Part shown: in pieces, positions 51,647 to 61,600 of the stretch
Position numbering within the stretch: position 1 is the stretch's first letter
How the letters are laid out: the number at the start of each line of letters is the position of its first letter
Translations under genes and position numbers: made by a program
Notes under the pieces: generated by a model
Database searches by the model: none
Told to the model about the DNA's origin: nothing
Seen by the model: the letters and a program-made list of their open reading frames with translations, nothing else
NCBI GenBank assembly: GCA_002350625.1
Contig: DEFE01000004.1
Coordinates: 588 to 64,587, forward strand
Length of the DNA stretch: 64,000 bases
Direction of reading: 5' to 3'
From: Lachnospiraceae bacterium UBA2860
Lineage (GTDB): Bacteria > Bacillota > Clostridia > Lachnospirales > Lachnospiraceae

Positions 51647-51726
51647 AGAGCCTGTACGGAAAAATGAACACCGGTCGCAGATCAGAAACATCTGCGGTTA
51701 ATCATAAAAAAAGGGGGTCAGCCTCC

Positions 51727-52866
51727 ATGCAAGCAGAAAATAAAAACCCCGCCGCAGCCGCTGCGGACCGGAATCAGGTCATTATAAAAACCAGCGTCAT
51801 CGGCATCCTCACCAACATCCTGCTCGCGGCCTTTAAAGCCGCGGTCGGCATCCTTTCGCACTCGATCGCCGTCACCCTCGACGCGGTCAACAACCTGTCA
51901 GACGCCCTCTCGTCGATCATCACGATTATCGGGACGAAGCTGGCGTCGCGTCTTCCGGACAGAAAGCACCCGCTCGGGCACGGCCGCATCGAATACTTAA
52001 GCGCGATGATCGTATCCGGCATCGTTCTCTACGCCGGTATCACGGCCCTCGTCGCGTCGGTGAAAAAGATCATCACGACGGAGAAGGCGGACTACAGCCC
52101 CGTCTCCCTCCTCATCATCGCCGTGGCGATCGCCGTAAAGCTGGTGCTCGGCAGATATGTGAAGGGCCAGGGCGAGCGGGTCAACTCCGGGTCGCTCATC
52201 GCGTCGGGCTCAGACGCCACCTTTGACGCGATCCTCTCCGCCTCCGTGCTCGGCTCCGCCATCATCTACCTCGCATCCGGCGTGTCCCTCGAGGCCTATG
52301 TCGGCGTCATCATCGCCATTTTCATCATCAAATCGGGCATCGAGATGATGCGGGAAACCCTGAGCGAGATCCTGGGAGAGCGCGCGGACAGCGAGCTCAC
52401 GAAGAAGATCAAGAGCCTTCTCACCGAGGTGCCGGAGGTCAGGGGCGCCTACGACCTCTTCGTCCACAGCTACGGGCCCGACAGAAACTACGCGTCCGTG
52501 CACGTGGAGCTCCCGGATACCATGACGGTGCAGGAGGTCGACAAGCTCACAAGAAAGCTGGAGATGCGCGTCTACAGGGAGACCGGCGTCATTCTCACGG
52601 GCGTCGGCGTCTACTCCTACAACACGAGCGGCGGACCCGCGGCCGAGATCCAGAACGACGTGCGGAAGCGCGTGCTCTCCCACGACTGGGCCCTGCAGCT
52701 GCACGGCTTCTACCTCGACGAGGAGGAAAAGTCGATGCGCTTCGACGTCGTCATGAGCTTCGATATAGCCCCGAGGGAAGGTCTCGCCATCCTCTGCAAA
52801 GAAATCCGGGAGGCTTATCCGGAGTATACGCTGCAGATCGTACCGGACGTCGACATCTCGGACTGA
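51727..52866 (+). CDS. Cation diffusion facilitator (metal efflux)
   Basis: 379 residues from ATG 51727 (AAAGGGGGT upstream); an in-frame ATG at 51664 lacks a ribosome binding site. Six membrane helices carry the metal site pairs: TLDAVNNLSDALSS near 49-62 (Asp at both ends, with Asn in between) and DRKHPLGHGRIEYLSAM near 79-95. A second site is in SGSDATFDAILSASV near 160-174. A cytoplasmic ferredoxin-like domain follows (VHSYGPDRNYASVHVELPD near 255-273). There is an extra C-terminal stretch of about 80 residues after the usual domain. CDF proteins export zinc, manganese, iron or cobalt against protons. The motif does not settle which metal. Confidence 0.9.
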   Translation: MQAENKNPAAAAADRNQVIIKTSVIGILTNILLAAFKAAVGILSHSIAVTLDAVNNLSDALSSIITIIGTKLASRLPDRKHPLGHGRIEYLSAMIVSGIVLYAGITALVASVKKIITTEKADYSPVSLLIIAVAIAVKLVLGRYVKGQGERVNSGSLIASGSDATFDAILSASVLGSAIIYLASGVSLEAYVGVIIAIFIIKSGIEMMRETLSEILGERADSELTKKIKSLLTEVPEVRGAYDLFVHSYGPDRNYASVHVELPDTMTVQEVDKLTRKLEMRVYRETGVILTGVGVYSYNTSGGPAAEIQNDVRKRVLSHDWALQLHGFYLDEEEKSMRFDVVMSFDIAPREGLAILCKEIREAYPEYTLQIVPDVDISD

Positions 52867-52916
52867 CCGGAGGGTATCGAAACGCAAGCAAGAAAGACCG
52901 GGAGGACCCATCCTGT

Positions 52917-53858
52917 ATGTTTTTATCTGCCCGTAAAATAACGAAAATGGCGGCCGCCTTCTGCTTTGCGGCACTTTTTCTATGCCTGTCCCCCGTCTCT
53001 GCCCCGGCCGCAGCTGCGGAGACCTCCGAAACGGACGGCCCCGTCGACGAGGCGGCGCTCGAGGAATACCGCTTCGAGAGCATGGAGGCCTATGTGAACA
53101 TGATCCGGCCGATCGCACGGAAGGTCGGCCTGAAATACAACTATCTGCCCTCGGTGCTCGCCGCGCAGTGCATCCAGGAAACAGGGTACGGCGGCTACAC
53201 CAGTACGGGCACCGCCTCTATGATCTACTACCACAACCACCTGGGCATGAAGACCAGCATGATCAACAGCACCTGGGCGAAGCATTCCGTCTGGCCCGGG
53301 CAGAGTTATCTGAAGCGCACGCCCGAGTGGTACGGCGGGCGCCTGACCCACATCACGGACAGCTTCCGGATCTACAAGAGCGCCGAGCAGTGCCTGACCG
53401 ACTATGTCGCCTTCATGACCTACGCCCGTCTGCCGGGCGGCGCCTATAAATACAGATACGACGTGATCGGCAATCCGTCCTATGCGAAGACGATCGAGGC
53501 CGTCCGCGCGAACGGCTACTGCACGGATCCGAACTACTCGAAAGCCGTCATAAGGCTCATCAATAAATGGAACCTCACCGCCCTCGACAAGGGCTTCGGC
53601 ATCCGCGTCTCCCGCATCAAATTGAACCGGAAGAAGCTGCTTAAGCTGAAAAAGGGCGCTTCGTATCAGCTGAAAGCGACCACCTACCCGCGCAGCGCGC
53701 CGATCCGCAGCATCCGGTGGAAGAGCTCCGACATGAGCGTCGCTTCCGTGTCGTCAAAAGGAAAAGTGCGCGCGCTTAAAAAAGGCACCGTCACCATCAC
53801 CGCCACAAGCCGCGACAATAAAAAAGCGTTCGCGGAAGTCCGCATTCGCGTAAAATAA
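52917..53858 (+). CDS. Secreted glucosaminidase (FlgJ/LytG-like) with C-terminal BIG2 domain
   Basis: 313 residues. Signal peptide about 1-34 (AAAFCFAALFLCLSPVSAPAAA). The glucosaminidase domain (about 50-215) shows LPSVLAAQCIQETGYGG with the catalytic Glu, YYHNHLGMKTSM, and DSFRIYKSAEQCLTDYVAFM. A BIG2 Ig-like domain ends the protein (SIRWKSSDMSVASVSSKGKVRALKKGTVTI broken over 265-295). It cleaves peptidoglycan glycan strands outside the cell, probably in wall turnover. It lies 50 bases after the metal exporter gene and shares its direction, but a functional link is not obvious. The same BIG2 module is used in the SGNH and C1 protease proteins in this window. Confidence 0.87.
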   Translation: MFLSARKITKMAAAFCFAALFLCLSPVSAPAAAAETSETDGPVDEAALEEYRFESMEAYVNMIRPIARKVGLKYNYLPSVLAAQCIQETGYGGYTSTGTASMIYYHNHLGMKTSMINSTWAKHSVWPGQSYLKRTPEWYGGRLTHITDSFRIYKSAEQCLTDYVAFMTYARLPGGAYKYRYDVIGNPSYAKTIEAVRANGYCTDPNYSKAVIRLINKWNLTALDKGFGIRVSRIKLNRKKLLKLKKGASYQLKATTYPRSAPIRSIRWKSSDMSVASVSSKGKVRALKKGTVTITATSRDNKKAFAEVRIRVK

Positions 53859-53930
53859 AGGCGAAAAGTAAGGGCGAAAAGCAAGGGTATCAAGCGGACG
53901 CACGCCGCCAGCCAGAAGGAGAGACCGCTC

Positions 53931-54788
53931 ATGCACTCTACAGAACCTCATATTTCCGGAGATTCCCAGTATTTCATCCATCTTCCGAGCACCGCCGCGA
54001 AGCGGGTTTACCTCTATCCCGTCGTCCTCGGCATCTTCCGCTACGAACCCGCTTACTACGTGCGCCGCAGCCACTACGACAACTATCTCCTCATGTACAT
54101 CAACCGCGGCACATTGACCCTCGTCTACGAGGGCCGGCAGAGCCTCGTCCGGGAGGGGCAGGTCGTTCTCCTTGACTGCCACAAGCCGCACGAATACGGC
54201 AATCCCGGGCCGGGAACCCTCGAGATCTACTGGCTGCATTTTCAAGGCTCTCTCGCCCCGGAATTCTACGCGCTCATCACCGAGAGCGGAGGCTCCATCC
54301 ACACGCCCTTAAACCCCTACCCCTTCACGCATCACCTGCGCCGGCTCTACGAGCTGTACCGCACCTCCGCGCCCATCCAGGAGGCGGAGCTGTCGCGGCG
54401 GATCACCACGATGCTCTCGGAGCTCATCGGGGCCCGCGCCGGACAGAACAATAGCGAAAATGCCGCCTCCGAGATCGCGGAGAACGGCATGGCCTACATC
54501 AACGAACACTTCCGGGAGGACATTTCCCTTGAGATGATCGCGGAGAACGCGGCGCTCAGCCCCTACTACTTCACCCGCATCTTCTCCCAGGAGACAGGCT
54601 TCACGCCGCATCAGTACCTGATCGCGACGAGGCTCAGCTTCGCGAAGTACCTGCTGCAGAGCGGCGAGATGTCCGTAAAAGAGATCGCCTTTCACTCGGG
54701 CTTCCACTCGGAGAGCAGCTTCTGCGCGACATTTCGAAAATGGGAAGGCATCACGCCCGGCGCCTACAGAAGCAAAATCCGGCACTGA
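53931..54788 (+). CDS. AraC-family transcriptional regulator with cupin sensor domain
   Basis: 285 residues, ATG after AAGGAGAG. The N-terminal cupin-like sensor (about 25-120) has YLLMYINRGTLTLVYEG and GQVVLLDCHKPHEYGN. The C-terminal pair of helix-turn-helix motifs (about 185-283) shows AYINEHFREDISLEMIAENAALSPYYFTRIFSQETG and VKEIAFHSGFHSESSFCATFRKWEGITPGAYR, typical of sugar-responsive activators. It converges on the sugar importer operon, separated by a terminator, and probably regulates it. The likely effector is the sugar carried by that importer. Confidence 0.9.
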   Translation: MHSTEPHISGDSQYFIHLPSTAAKRVYLYPVVLGIFRYEPAYYVRRSHYDNYLLMYINRGTLTLVYEGRQSLVREGQVVLLDCHKPHEYGNPGPGTLEIYWLHFQGSLAPEFYALITESGGSIHTPLNPYPFTHHLRRLYELYRTSAPIQEAELSRRITTMLSELIGARAGQNNSENAASEIAENGMAYINEHFREDISLEMIAENAALSPYYFTRIFSQETGFTPHQYLIATRLSFAKYLLQSGEMSVKEIAFHSGFHSESSFCATFRKWEGITPGAYRSKIRH

Positions 54789-54825
54789 CCATCCGTGGGA
54801 TAATCCGCCGGACGCACCGGCACAA

Positions 54826-54855
54826 AAAAGAGGATCCGAAGCGGATCCCCTTTTC
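54826..54855. terminator. Terminator between the AraC gene and the importer operon
   Basis: AAAAGAGGATCC (54826-54837) pairs with GGATCCCCTTTT (54843-54854) with one mismatch around a 5-base loop. A and T tracts on the two sides allow termination in both directions. Confidence 0.8.
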
Positions 54856-54884
54856 TTATGCCGTGATGGAGCTTTCGCCGCCGA

Positions 54885-55871
54885 TTATTCAGCGTCCTTG
54901 CCCATGACTTCCTTGTAGTCTTCCGGTGTGACAACGATCGCGTCGACAGCTGTCTCAAGCGCCGGCTCCTCGCCGTTGATGAGCTGCATAAGGACATTGA
55001 CGGAGCCCTCGCCGACCTGGAGAGAGGAGAAGTACGCGGCAGCCTTCATGCAGGTGCCCTCAGCGCCCTTGTCATTCCACTCATCCTTAGCCATGTAAGC
55101 GCCGAGACCGACGACGCAGGCGTCAGCATCGAGGCCCTGTGTCTCAAGTGCGCGGCAGGCACCGATCGTGCCTTCTTCGTTCGCGCCCGTGACAAGCCAT
55201 GTCTTGATCTGCGGATTCGCTGTGAAGACAGCTGCGGAAGCCGTGTTGCCCTTGTCAGTCGTGCCGTCATAGTCCGCGAAGAAGATGCGGTCTTCCGGGA
55301 AATCCGGGCACAGCTCTGTGAACTTCGCAAATTCGCCTTCTGCACGCGGGACGCAGCTGGAAACCGTGTCCATCGTCATGATGAGGACGCCTGTGTCCTC
55401 CTTGTCAAGAAGGTCATTGTCCTTCGCATAGTTGGCAAGCCACTCGCCGTTCGCTTCGCCGATGACGTAAGCGTTGATGCCGACCCACGGAGCCAGCTTA
55501 TTGCCGTCCGCATCTTCGAGCGCATCGTCGGCCGCGACCATCGGGATGTCGCCCGCTGCGTCAAGAGCTGCCTGAGAGAGCGTCTGATCCGGGATGCAGG
55601 TGACGATACCGGTCGCCTGATTGGCTACGGCATTGTCGATGGCCTTCAGGTACTCTTCCGGATTCATCTTCGCATCGACATACACGAACTCACCGCCGAG
55701 CGCCTCGACAGCGTTCTTCGCCGCTTCGCCTTCGTCGATGAACCATGTCTGATCGCCGGCCTTGTAGATGCCGTAGACCAGGAGCTTGTCGGCATCGTCC
55801 GCGAAAGCGGTTCCCGCCGAAAGGCCCGTCACCATTGCCGCCGCAAGTAACGCACTCACGAGTTTCTTCAT
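54885..55871 (-). CDS. Sugar ABC transporter substrate-binding protein (AraF-like)
   Basis: 328 residues, ATG after AAAGGAGGAA. Signal peptide KKLVSALLAAAMVTGLSAGTAFA without any lipobox Cys. The periplasmic-binding-protein fold of the L-arabinose-binding type is clear: KLLVYGIYKAGDQTWF, GIVTCIPDQTLSQAA, IPMVAADDALED, LIMTMDT near 165, and WLVTGANEEGTIGA near 228. It captures a pentose or related sugar outside the cell for the adjacent permease. It is last in the operon, 92 bases after the permease gene, with its own strong ribosome binding site, which may allow higher expression. A binding protein without lipid anchor is unusual for a Gram-positive cell. Confidence 0.88.
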   Translation of the reverse strand: MKKLVSALLAAAMVTGLSAGTAFADDADKLLVYGIYKAGDQTWFIDEGEAAKNAVEALGGEFVYVDAKMNPEEYLKAIDNAVANQATGIVTCIPDQTLSQAALDAAGDIPMVAADDALEDADGNKLAPWVGINAYVIGEANGEWLANYAKDNDLLDKEDTGVLIMTMDTVSSCVPRAEGEFAKFTELCPDFPEDRIFFADYDGTTDKGNTASAAVFTANPQIKTWLVTGANEEGTIGACRALETQGLDADACVVGLGAYMAKDEWNDKGAEGTCMKAAAYFSSLQVGEGSVNVLMQLINGEEPALETAVDAIVVTPEDYKEVMGKDAE

Positions 55872-55963
55872 GTTTCTTTCCTCCTTTGTTGGACATTTTG
55901 AAAAAACACCGGGTTACTTCACTATCTGCAGGGGATGCGTTCCTCCCCAAACATTCTCTCTCA

Positions 55964-56962
55964 TCACTTGATATTCTTCATGGAAGCCTCGAGCAGTTCC
56001 TTCTCGCGTCTCTGCTTGCGGATGTAGTCCGACGTGAGCGCGAAGAGAAGCAGCGCGCCTCTGGCGACGTACTGCCAGAAGGTGGAGACGTTGACCATGA
56101 TAAGGCCGGTATTGAAGGCCTGGATCAGGATGACGCCGAGGACCGTGCCGAGCATGTCGCCCACGCCGCCCGCGAAGGAGACGCCGCCGAGGATAACGGC
56201 CGTGATGGCGTCGAACTCGAGGTTGACATTGGCGGCCGGCTGGCCGGAATTCATTCTCGAGGAGAAGACGATGCCGCCGATCGAGGTCAGCACGCCGATG
56301 ATGATGAAGCAGGTCGCGATGATCCGCCGCGGATTAAGGCCGGCAAGTCTCGCCGCCTCCTTGCTGCCGCCGATCGCGTAGACACTGCGGCCGAACTTGG
56401 TCCTGGCAAGAATGAAGCCGAACACGGCGAAGGCGATGATCATGAGCCAGACGGAAAGCGGGATCGTGAGGAAGCGGAGCTTTCCGATCGCCAGATACGC
56501 CTTGTCGCTGATGGACACCGGCTTGCCGTCGCAGATGATGTAAGCGAAGCCGCGCATGACGTTCTGCGTGACGAGCGTGGCGATGAAGGCTTCGAGCTTG
56601 ATGCTGTTGACCATCCACGCGTTGAAGAGGCCGACCAGGACGCCGCCCGCGAGCACGATGAGGATCGCGACCGCGATGTTGAGCCCCTTCGACAGGAGCA
56701 GCGCCGCCAGTGTTCCGGAGAAGGCGGCCAGCGCGCCGGGCGAGAGGTCGTTCTGGCCCGCGATGATCAGGTAGGTGTGGCCGACGGCCACAAGTCCCAC
56801 GAGGGACGCGGCGATCATCAGGTTGACCATGTTGGTCCAGGTCAGGTAGTTCTTATTGAGAATGGTGAACAGCGCAAATACCAGCACGATGGCGACGAGC
56901 AGGATGATCTTGTCTCCGCCGATCAGACTTAAGAAACCGCTCTTTTCTTTCTTGTTTTCCAT
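55964..56962 (-). CDS. Sugar ABC transporter permease (RbsC/AraH-like)
   Basis: 332 residues with about nine to ten membrane helices. The family block for branched permeases of sugar type is visible: HTYLIIAGQNDLSPGALAAFSG near 62-83, RTKFGRSVYAIGGSKEAARLAGLNPRRI near 196-223 (the EAA-like loop that contacts the ATPase), and GGVSFAGGVGDMLGTVLGVILIQAF near 264-288. It forms the membrane channel of a carbohydrate-uptake-2 importer. The ATG directly abuts the TAA of the ATPase gene, so the two are co-translated. Substrate is probably a pentose or other monosaccharide, judging from the binding protein. Confidence 0.92.
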   Translation of the reverse strand: MENKKEKSGFLSLIGGDKIILLVAIVLVFALFTILNKNYLTWTNMVNLMIAASLVGLVAVGHTYLIIAGQNDLSPGALAAFSGTLAALLLSKGLNIAVAILIVLAGGVLVGLFNAWMVNSIKLEAFIATLVTQNVMRGFAYIICDGKPVSISDKAYLAIGKLRFLTIPLSVWLMIIAFAVFGFILARTKFGRSVYAIGGSKEAARLAGLNPRRIIATCFIIIGVLTSIGGIVFSSRMNSGQPAANVNLEFDAITAVILGGVSFAGGVGDMLGTVLGVILIQAFNTGLIMVNVSTFWQYVARGALLLFALTSDYIRKQRREKELLEASMKNIK

Positions 56963-58462
56963 TTATTCGTCCCCCATCATTCCAAGACTCAGCAGCCTGT
57001 CTTCCGTGGCGTCCTCCCGGCTCACCTCGCCGACGATCCGGAGCGACTTCATGACCAGGATTCTGTCGGAAAGGCCGATGACCTCCGGCATCTCCGAGGA
57101 GATCAGGATCACGCCGAGGCCCTCCCGCGCGAACTCGCAGATCATGTTGTAGAACTCGGATTTCGCGCCGACGTCGATGCCCTTCGTGGGCTCGTCGAGA
57201 ATCAGTACCTTCGGATTTGTCGCGATGCCGCGGGCCACGATGCATTTCTGCTGGTTGCCGCCCGACAGCTCGACGATCTTCTTATCGGGAGAGGGCGTCT
57301 TGATCTTGAAATCCCGGATGCCTTTGTCCGCCGCTTCCGTCTCCTGTTTTACGGATATGACGCCGAGGCCGTTCGAGTGCTTGTCCATGAGCGCGATGTT
57401 GATGTTGCCCGCCACGCTCAGGTTGCTCAGGATACCCTGCAGCTTTCTGTCCTCCGGCACGAGGACGATGCCGTTGTCCATGGCCTCCTTCGGGGAGCGG
57501 TTCACGATCTTCTTTCCCTCGAGGATCACTTCTCCGCTCTTCATGGGGTCCGCGCCGATGATGGCGCGCATGAGCTCCGTGCGGCCCGCGCCGACGAGTC
57601 CCGAGAAGCCGAGCACCTCTCCTTTGTGGAGCACGAAGGAATTATCCTTCACGTAGTCGGAGGACACGCCCTTCACTTCGAGAAGCACATCCCCGATCTT
57701 GTCGTTTCTCTTCAGATCCGCGAAGATGTCTCCGAGGTCGCGCCCGACCATCATGCGGATCATCTCCGCCTCGGTGACCTCGCCGACCGTGACCGTGTCC
57801 ACGTATCTGCCGTCCTTAAAGATGGCCACCTTGTCCGCGATCTCCTGGATCTCCGCCATGCGGTGCGAGACGTAGATGATGATCTTGCCCTCGCTCTTCA
57901 GCTTGCGGATGACCGCGAAGAGCGCGTCGATCTCGGCGTCCGACAGGGAGGCCGTCGGCTCGTCGAAGCAGATGACCTTCAGGTTCTCACGGCTGTAGGC
58001 CTTCATGATCTCGACCATCTGCTGATAGGCGATGGACAGATCCTTTACCTTCGTCGTCGGCTGGATCGGGAGGCCGAAGTCCTTGATGATCTCCGCGGCC
58101 ATCCGGTTCGCCTTCCTCGTGTCGATCACGCCAAGCCCGTTCGCCGGCATGCGCCCCAGATAGATATTTTCCGCGACCGACAGCTCAAGGAGAATCTGTC
58201 TCTCCTGATAGATGATGCTGATGCCTTCCTCGATCGCCTCGTGCGGGGAGGAGAAATGCTTCTGCTCGCCGTTCAGCCAGTACTCGCCCTTGGTGGGCTG
58301 GTAGTCGCCGTTCAGGACCTTCAGCAGCGTGGACTTGCCGGCGCCATTTTCGCCTAAGAAAGCCAGCACCTCGCCCCCGTACGCTTTGAAATTAATATCA
58401 TCGAGCGCCTTTACGCCGGGAAAATACTTCGATATACCCTTGAATTCAAGTACACTGCTCAT
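56963..58462 (-). CDS. Sugar ABC transporter ATPase (AraG/RbsA/MglA-like, two ABC modules)
   Basis: 499 residues from ATG 58462 (GGAGGGAA upstream). First module: Walker A GENGAGKST near 36, LSIAYQQMVEIMKAYS as signature region, Walker B VICFDEPTASL near 160. Second module: degenerate Walker A GLVGAGRTELM near 285, signature ELSGGNQQKCIVARGI near 395, Walker B VLILDEPTKGIDVG near 420. The degenerate second site is normal in this class. It powers uptake through the permease encoded next to it. It heads the operon behind a structured leader of about 125 nt. Confidence 0.93.
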   Translation of the reverse strand: MSSVLEFKGISKYFPGVKALDDINFKAYGGEVLAFLGENGAGKSTLLKVLNGDYQPTKGEYWLNGEQKHFSSPHEAIEEGISIIYQERQILLELSVAENIYLGRMPANGLGVIDTRKANRMAAEIIKDFGLPIQPTTKVKDLSIAYQQMVEIMKAYSRENLKVICFDEPTASLSDAEIDALFAVIRKLKSEGKIIIYVSHRMAEIQEIADKVAIFKDGRYVDTVTVGEVTEAEMIRMMVGRDLGDIFADLKRNDKIGDVLLEVKGVSSDYVKDNSFVLHKGEVLGFSGLVGAGRTELMRAIIGADPMKSGEVILEGKKIVNRSPKEAMDNGIVLVPEDRKLQGILSNLSVAGNINIALMDKHSNGLGVISVKQETEAADKGIRDFKIKTPSPDKKIVELSGGNQQKCIVARGIATNPKVLILDEPTKGIDVGAKSEFYNMICEFAREGLGVILISSEMPEVIGLSDRILVMKSLRIVGEVSREDATEDRLLSLGMMGDE

Positions 58463-58474
58463 GCATTTCCCTCC

Positions 58475-58584
58475 GGATCCCTTGCGGGGATCCATCCTCT
58501 GACAGTCGTCTCTATCAGCATCCGCTGCTGTCCGGCAGGCACCTGCCGGATGCAAATGCCGCAGCCTCATGCCGGCGGCATTTG
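58475..58584 (-). promoter_or_regulatory. Structured leader of the sugar importer operon (three hairpins)
   Basis: Read on the minus strand, CAAATGCCG/CGGCATTTG (58553-58561 and 58576-58584), TCCGGCAGG/CCTGCCGGA (58531-58539 and 58542-58550) and GGATCCC/GGGATCC (58475-58481 and 58487-58493) follow one another. The last stem directly abuts the GGAGGG ribosome binding site (58469-58474). There is no T-run, so any control would act on translation or RNA stability. I do not recognise a known riboswitch. Confidence 0.45.
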
Positions 58585-58596
58585 GCTCCAGATATC

Positions 58597-58625
58597 ACTA
58601 TAAAGAATCACAATTCATGATACAA
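58597..58625 (-). promoter_or_regulatory. Promoter of the sugar importer operon
   Basis: On the minus strand TTGTAT (58620-58625) and TATAGT (58597-58602) are separated by 17 bases; the start is expected near 58589. Confidence 0.7.
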
Positions 58626-58647
58626 TATTGAAATTTGCCCACTTATA

Positions 58648-61600
58648 TCAAAAAATTGCTCTGCCGTAAAATATTGCGTTCTGGTGCGCGGGATCCCGCT
58701 TCGTCACCTCCGCGAAATAGGCGGCCGCCTTGTCTTTCCGCATGAGGCCGAGATTGCCGAGCCCCATGAGGTAGTAGCAGTGCGCCTCGTTCCTGCGGGT
58801 CAGATCGTCCTCGAAGATTAAGAAATCCGGCAGCGAGACGGCAAAGTAATCGATGCGCACCTCGTCCCGCAGATGTCTCTCGCCGTAGTCGATCAGCTTG
58901 TTGAAGCAGGCGCAGGCCGCGCGGTGCTCCCCGAGCTTCTCGTAGGCGAGCCCTTTATAGAGGATCATGTCGGCGGGCTGGTCGTAATAGTACATCATGC
59001 CGGCCGGCTCGTCGGTGCCGAGCGTCGCCTTCTCATAGGAGGCCCGCGCGTCCGCTTCGCCGAGCGCCTCCTTCACCTCGCCGAGGAGATAATGGATGTT
59101 GTTGTCCTTCGTGCCTTCGAGGCGCCCCTCGCCGAGATTCAGCGGATACTCGAGCGCTTTTTCGAGGAGCTCCTTCGCATAGGTAAAGTCTTTTGCCGCG
59201 ATCGCCTGCTTAGCCATTTCCGTAAGGGCGGCTTTATACTGTCCGGACACCTTGCCTTCGGCGCCCTCCCAGGGGCGGAAGGTGTGCCCCATGATCGTGT
59301 CGTAGCAGTCCTTGTGCCTTCCGGCGCTGTTGAGCAGGGTCACGTACTCGATCATCAGGTCGTCTCTCAGCGTGACGAGCGCCGGCCCGCCTTCGCCGCC
59401 GAGCGCGTACTTCTCATAGTGCGCGAGCCGCTCTTCCACGCTCCGGTTCAGCTTCTTGTAGAGCTGGTCAAGCTCGAGGAAGACGCGCGCGTCCTTCGTA
59501 TTAAGCGCAAATGCCTTCTCCATGGCGTCGAGCGCCTTGTCCGCGTCTCCGCGCTTGTTGTAATAAGCGATCGAGAGGTTTCTCAGCACGGTCGGGAAGG
59601 TGCCGTCCTTTTGCGCGGACTGCTCAAAGAGCGCGATGGCGCGGTCAAACTGCAGCTTGTCGTAGAACAGGCAGCCGAGGTAGTAGGGCGCTTTGGCGCC
59701 GTCCGGATTCACGCGGATGGCGTCCGCAAGCACCGCGATGTCCTCGAGCTTGTTGGGGAAGGTGTAGGCGCTGTCCGCCGCCTCGGCCGCGCGGTACGCT
59801 GTAAGGCCGTCTCTCCCAGCTTTCCCGAGATAATATCCCTCATAGTAGCGCAGCATCGGCTTTTCTTCCCCGCAGGCGCCGAGCACCGCGAGCGCTTCCT
59901 CATAGAAGCCCGCCTCCGCGTAGTCTCTGGCGGTCATGAGGAAATTCTCATGAAAATGGCGCATGAGCGCGGTGAGCGCTTCGCACGCTTCTCCCTCAGC
60001 GCCGAGCGCTGCCGTGTAATTCTCTCCCTCCGCGCCGGCAAAGATCCGCTCGAAGCCGGAGAGGAAATCGAAGGGATCCACTTTCAGATTCTCACAGATC
60101 CACGCGGATGCATCCTCTCCCCGGCCGAGCTTCCTTAAGAGAACGGCCTTAAGTCCCCGCGCCTTGATGTTGTGCGCATTTTTGACGAGGCCCTTCTCCA
60201 CGAGCTCGAGCGCCTCGGCATACATGCCCTTCCGCGCCGCGATGGCCGCGAGGTAATAGAAGGACATCTCCTGCTGCTCGTTCGTCCAGGTCGCCTTATA
60301 GAACGCGTCGAACGCCTCGTCATACCGCTCCTCATAGAAGAGGACAAGGCCCAGGTTGTAGTAAGCCTCCGAGTCGTAGGGATTCGGATTCTTCCAGGTG
60401 AGGCGCTTCACCGCTTTCTTGAAATGTGCCTCCGCCTCCTCATAGCTGCCTCTCCGCATGAGAAGCGACCCGTAGGCGTTGTTGATGCGGATGTCGCCGG
60501 GATCTCTTTTTAAGCCCTCGAGATAATAGGGATCCGGCAGGTAGGTGGCGTGCCTGTACTGCTCGATGTGCAGTCCCGTGAGGAAGAGCTCCTCGTTCGT
60601 CCGGATCTCCTCCGGCATCTTTGCCGCCTCGGCGGGCTTCGCCGCCTCGGGGATGCCCTGCTCCTTCGGCGCGTATGCCACGAGCACGCGGCCGCTCTCA
60701 CCGTCGAGCACTTCTACCTTGAGATCGCTTTCCTTCTCAGGCGCGCATGCCGCCATTTTGTCGAAAACCTTGACGGGAGAGATGTCCGCCGTCTCCGCGA
60801 AGACCTCTCTGCCCTGATCTCTTAAGACCACTTTCGCGCCCTTCCGCTCGGAGGTCGTATAGACGCGCACGCGCACCTGCCCGTCCGCCGCCTCGAGGTT
60901 CACCATGGCGTCGATCGTGGCATTTTTGACATACCCCACCTGCTTGTAGGGCATGAAGTACTGTTTAAATGTCTTCTCCTCGAAGGGCTTCAGCCATGTG
61001 AAGTCCGGCTGGTTGTCCGTGTAGACGCCGGTCATGAGCTCGATGTAGGGGCCGTCCTCGTCCGTGAGGTTCCTGTCCCAGGCCTTGCCGAAGTCGCCTG
61101 AGCCCCAGGTCCACTGCTTTTTGCCCGGGGAGATGTGGTGATCCGCCACGTGCAGGATGCCCGCCTCCTTCGCGTAGTCATAGCCGCCCACGAAATCATA
61201 TTCCGACTTCTCCGCCATATAGGAGGTCGGCACCGGGATGTTCTTATACCGGGAGATGTCCACGCCCTCGCTGTAGTCGTGCTTGTAGTAGACGCCCGTC
61301 GCGATCGGGAAGCGGGACACGTCTCTCTTCCCGTGGTCCATCACGTTGTGCACGTCCGGCGGGAACACGGACTGCGTGTGGTCATTGACCGCCACGGCCG
61401 GGTTTGCCCACCACAGGAAGGTCTGCGGCGAAGCGGTGCGGTTGTAAAGCTGCCCGCGGATTTCGATGTAGGCTTTATCCGGATACAGCGTAAAGCCGAT
61501 GATCCCCTTCGTCCCGTACATCTGGTCCACGTCGTGCACGAGGAGCGTTTTGCTGCCGTCGGCGTTGTCGCGGATGAGATGATCCACCGGCATGAAGGTC

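Noticed and set aside
55745..56932. Plus-strand open frame opposite the importer permease and binding-protein genes
   Set aside because: Spans two real genes and their gap and has antisense composition.
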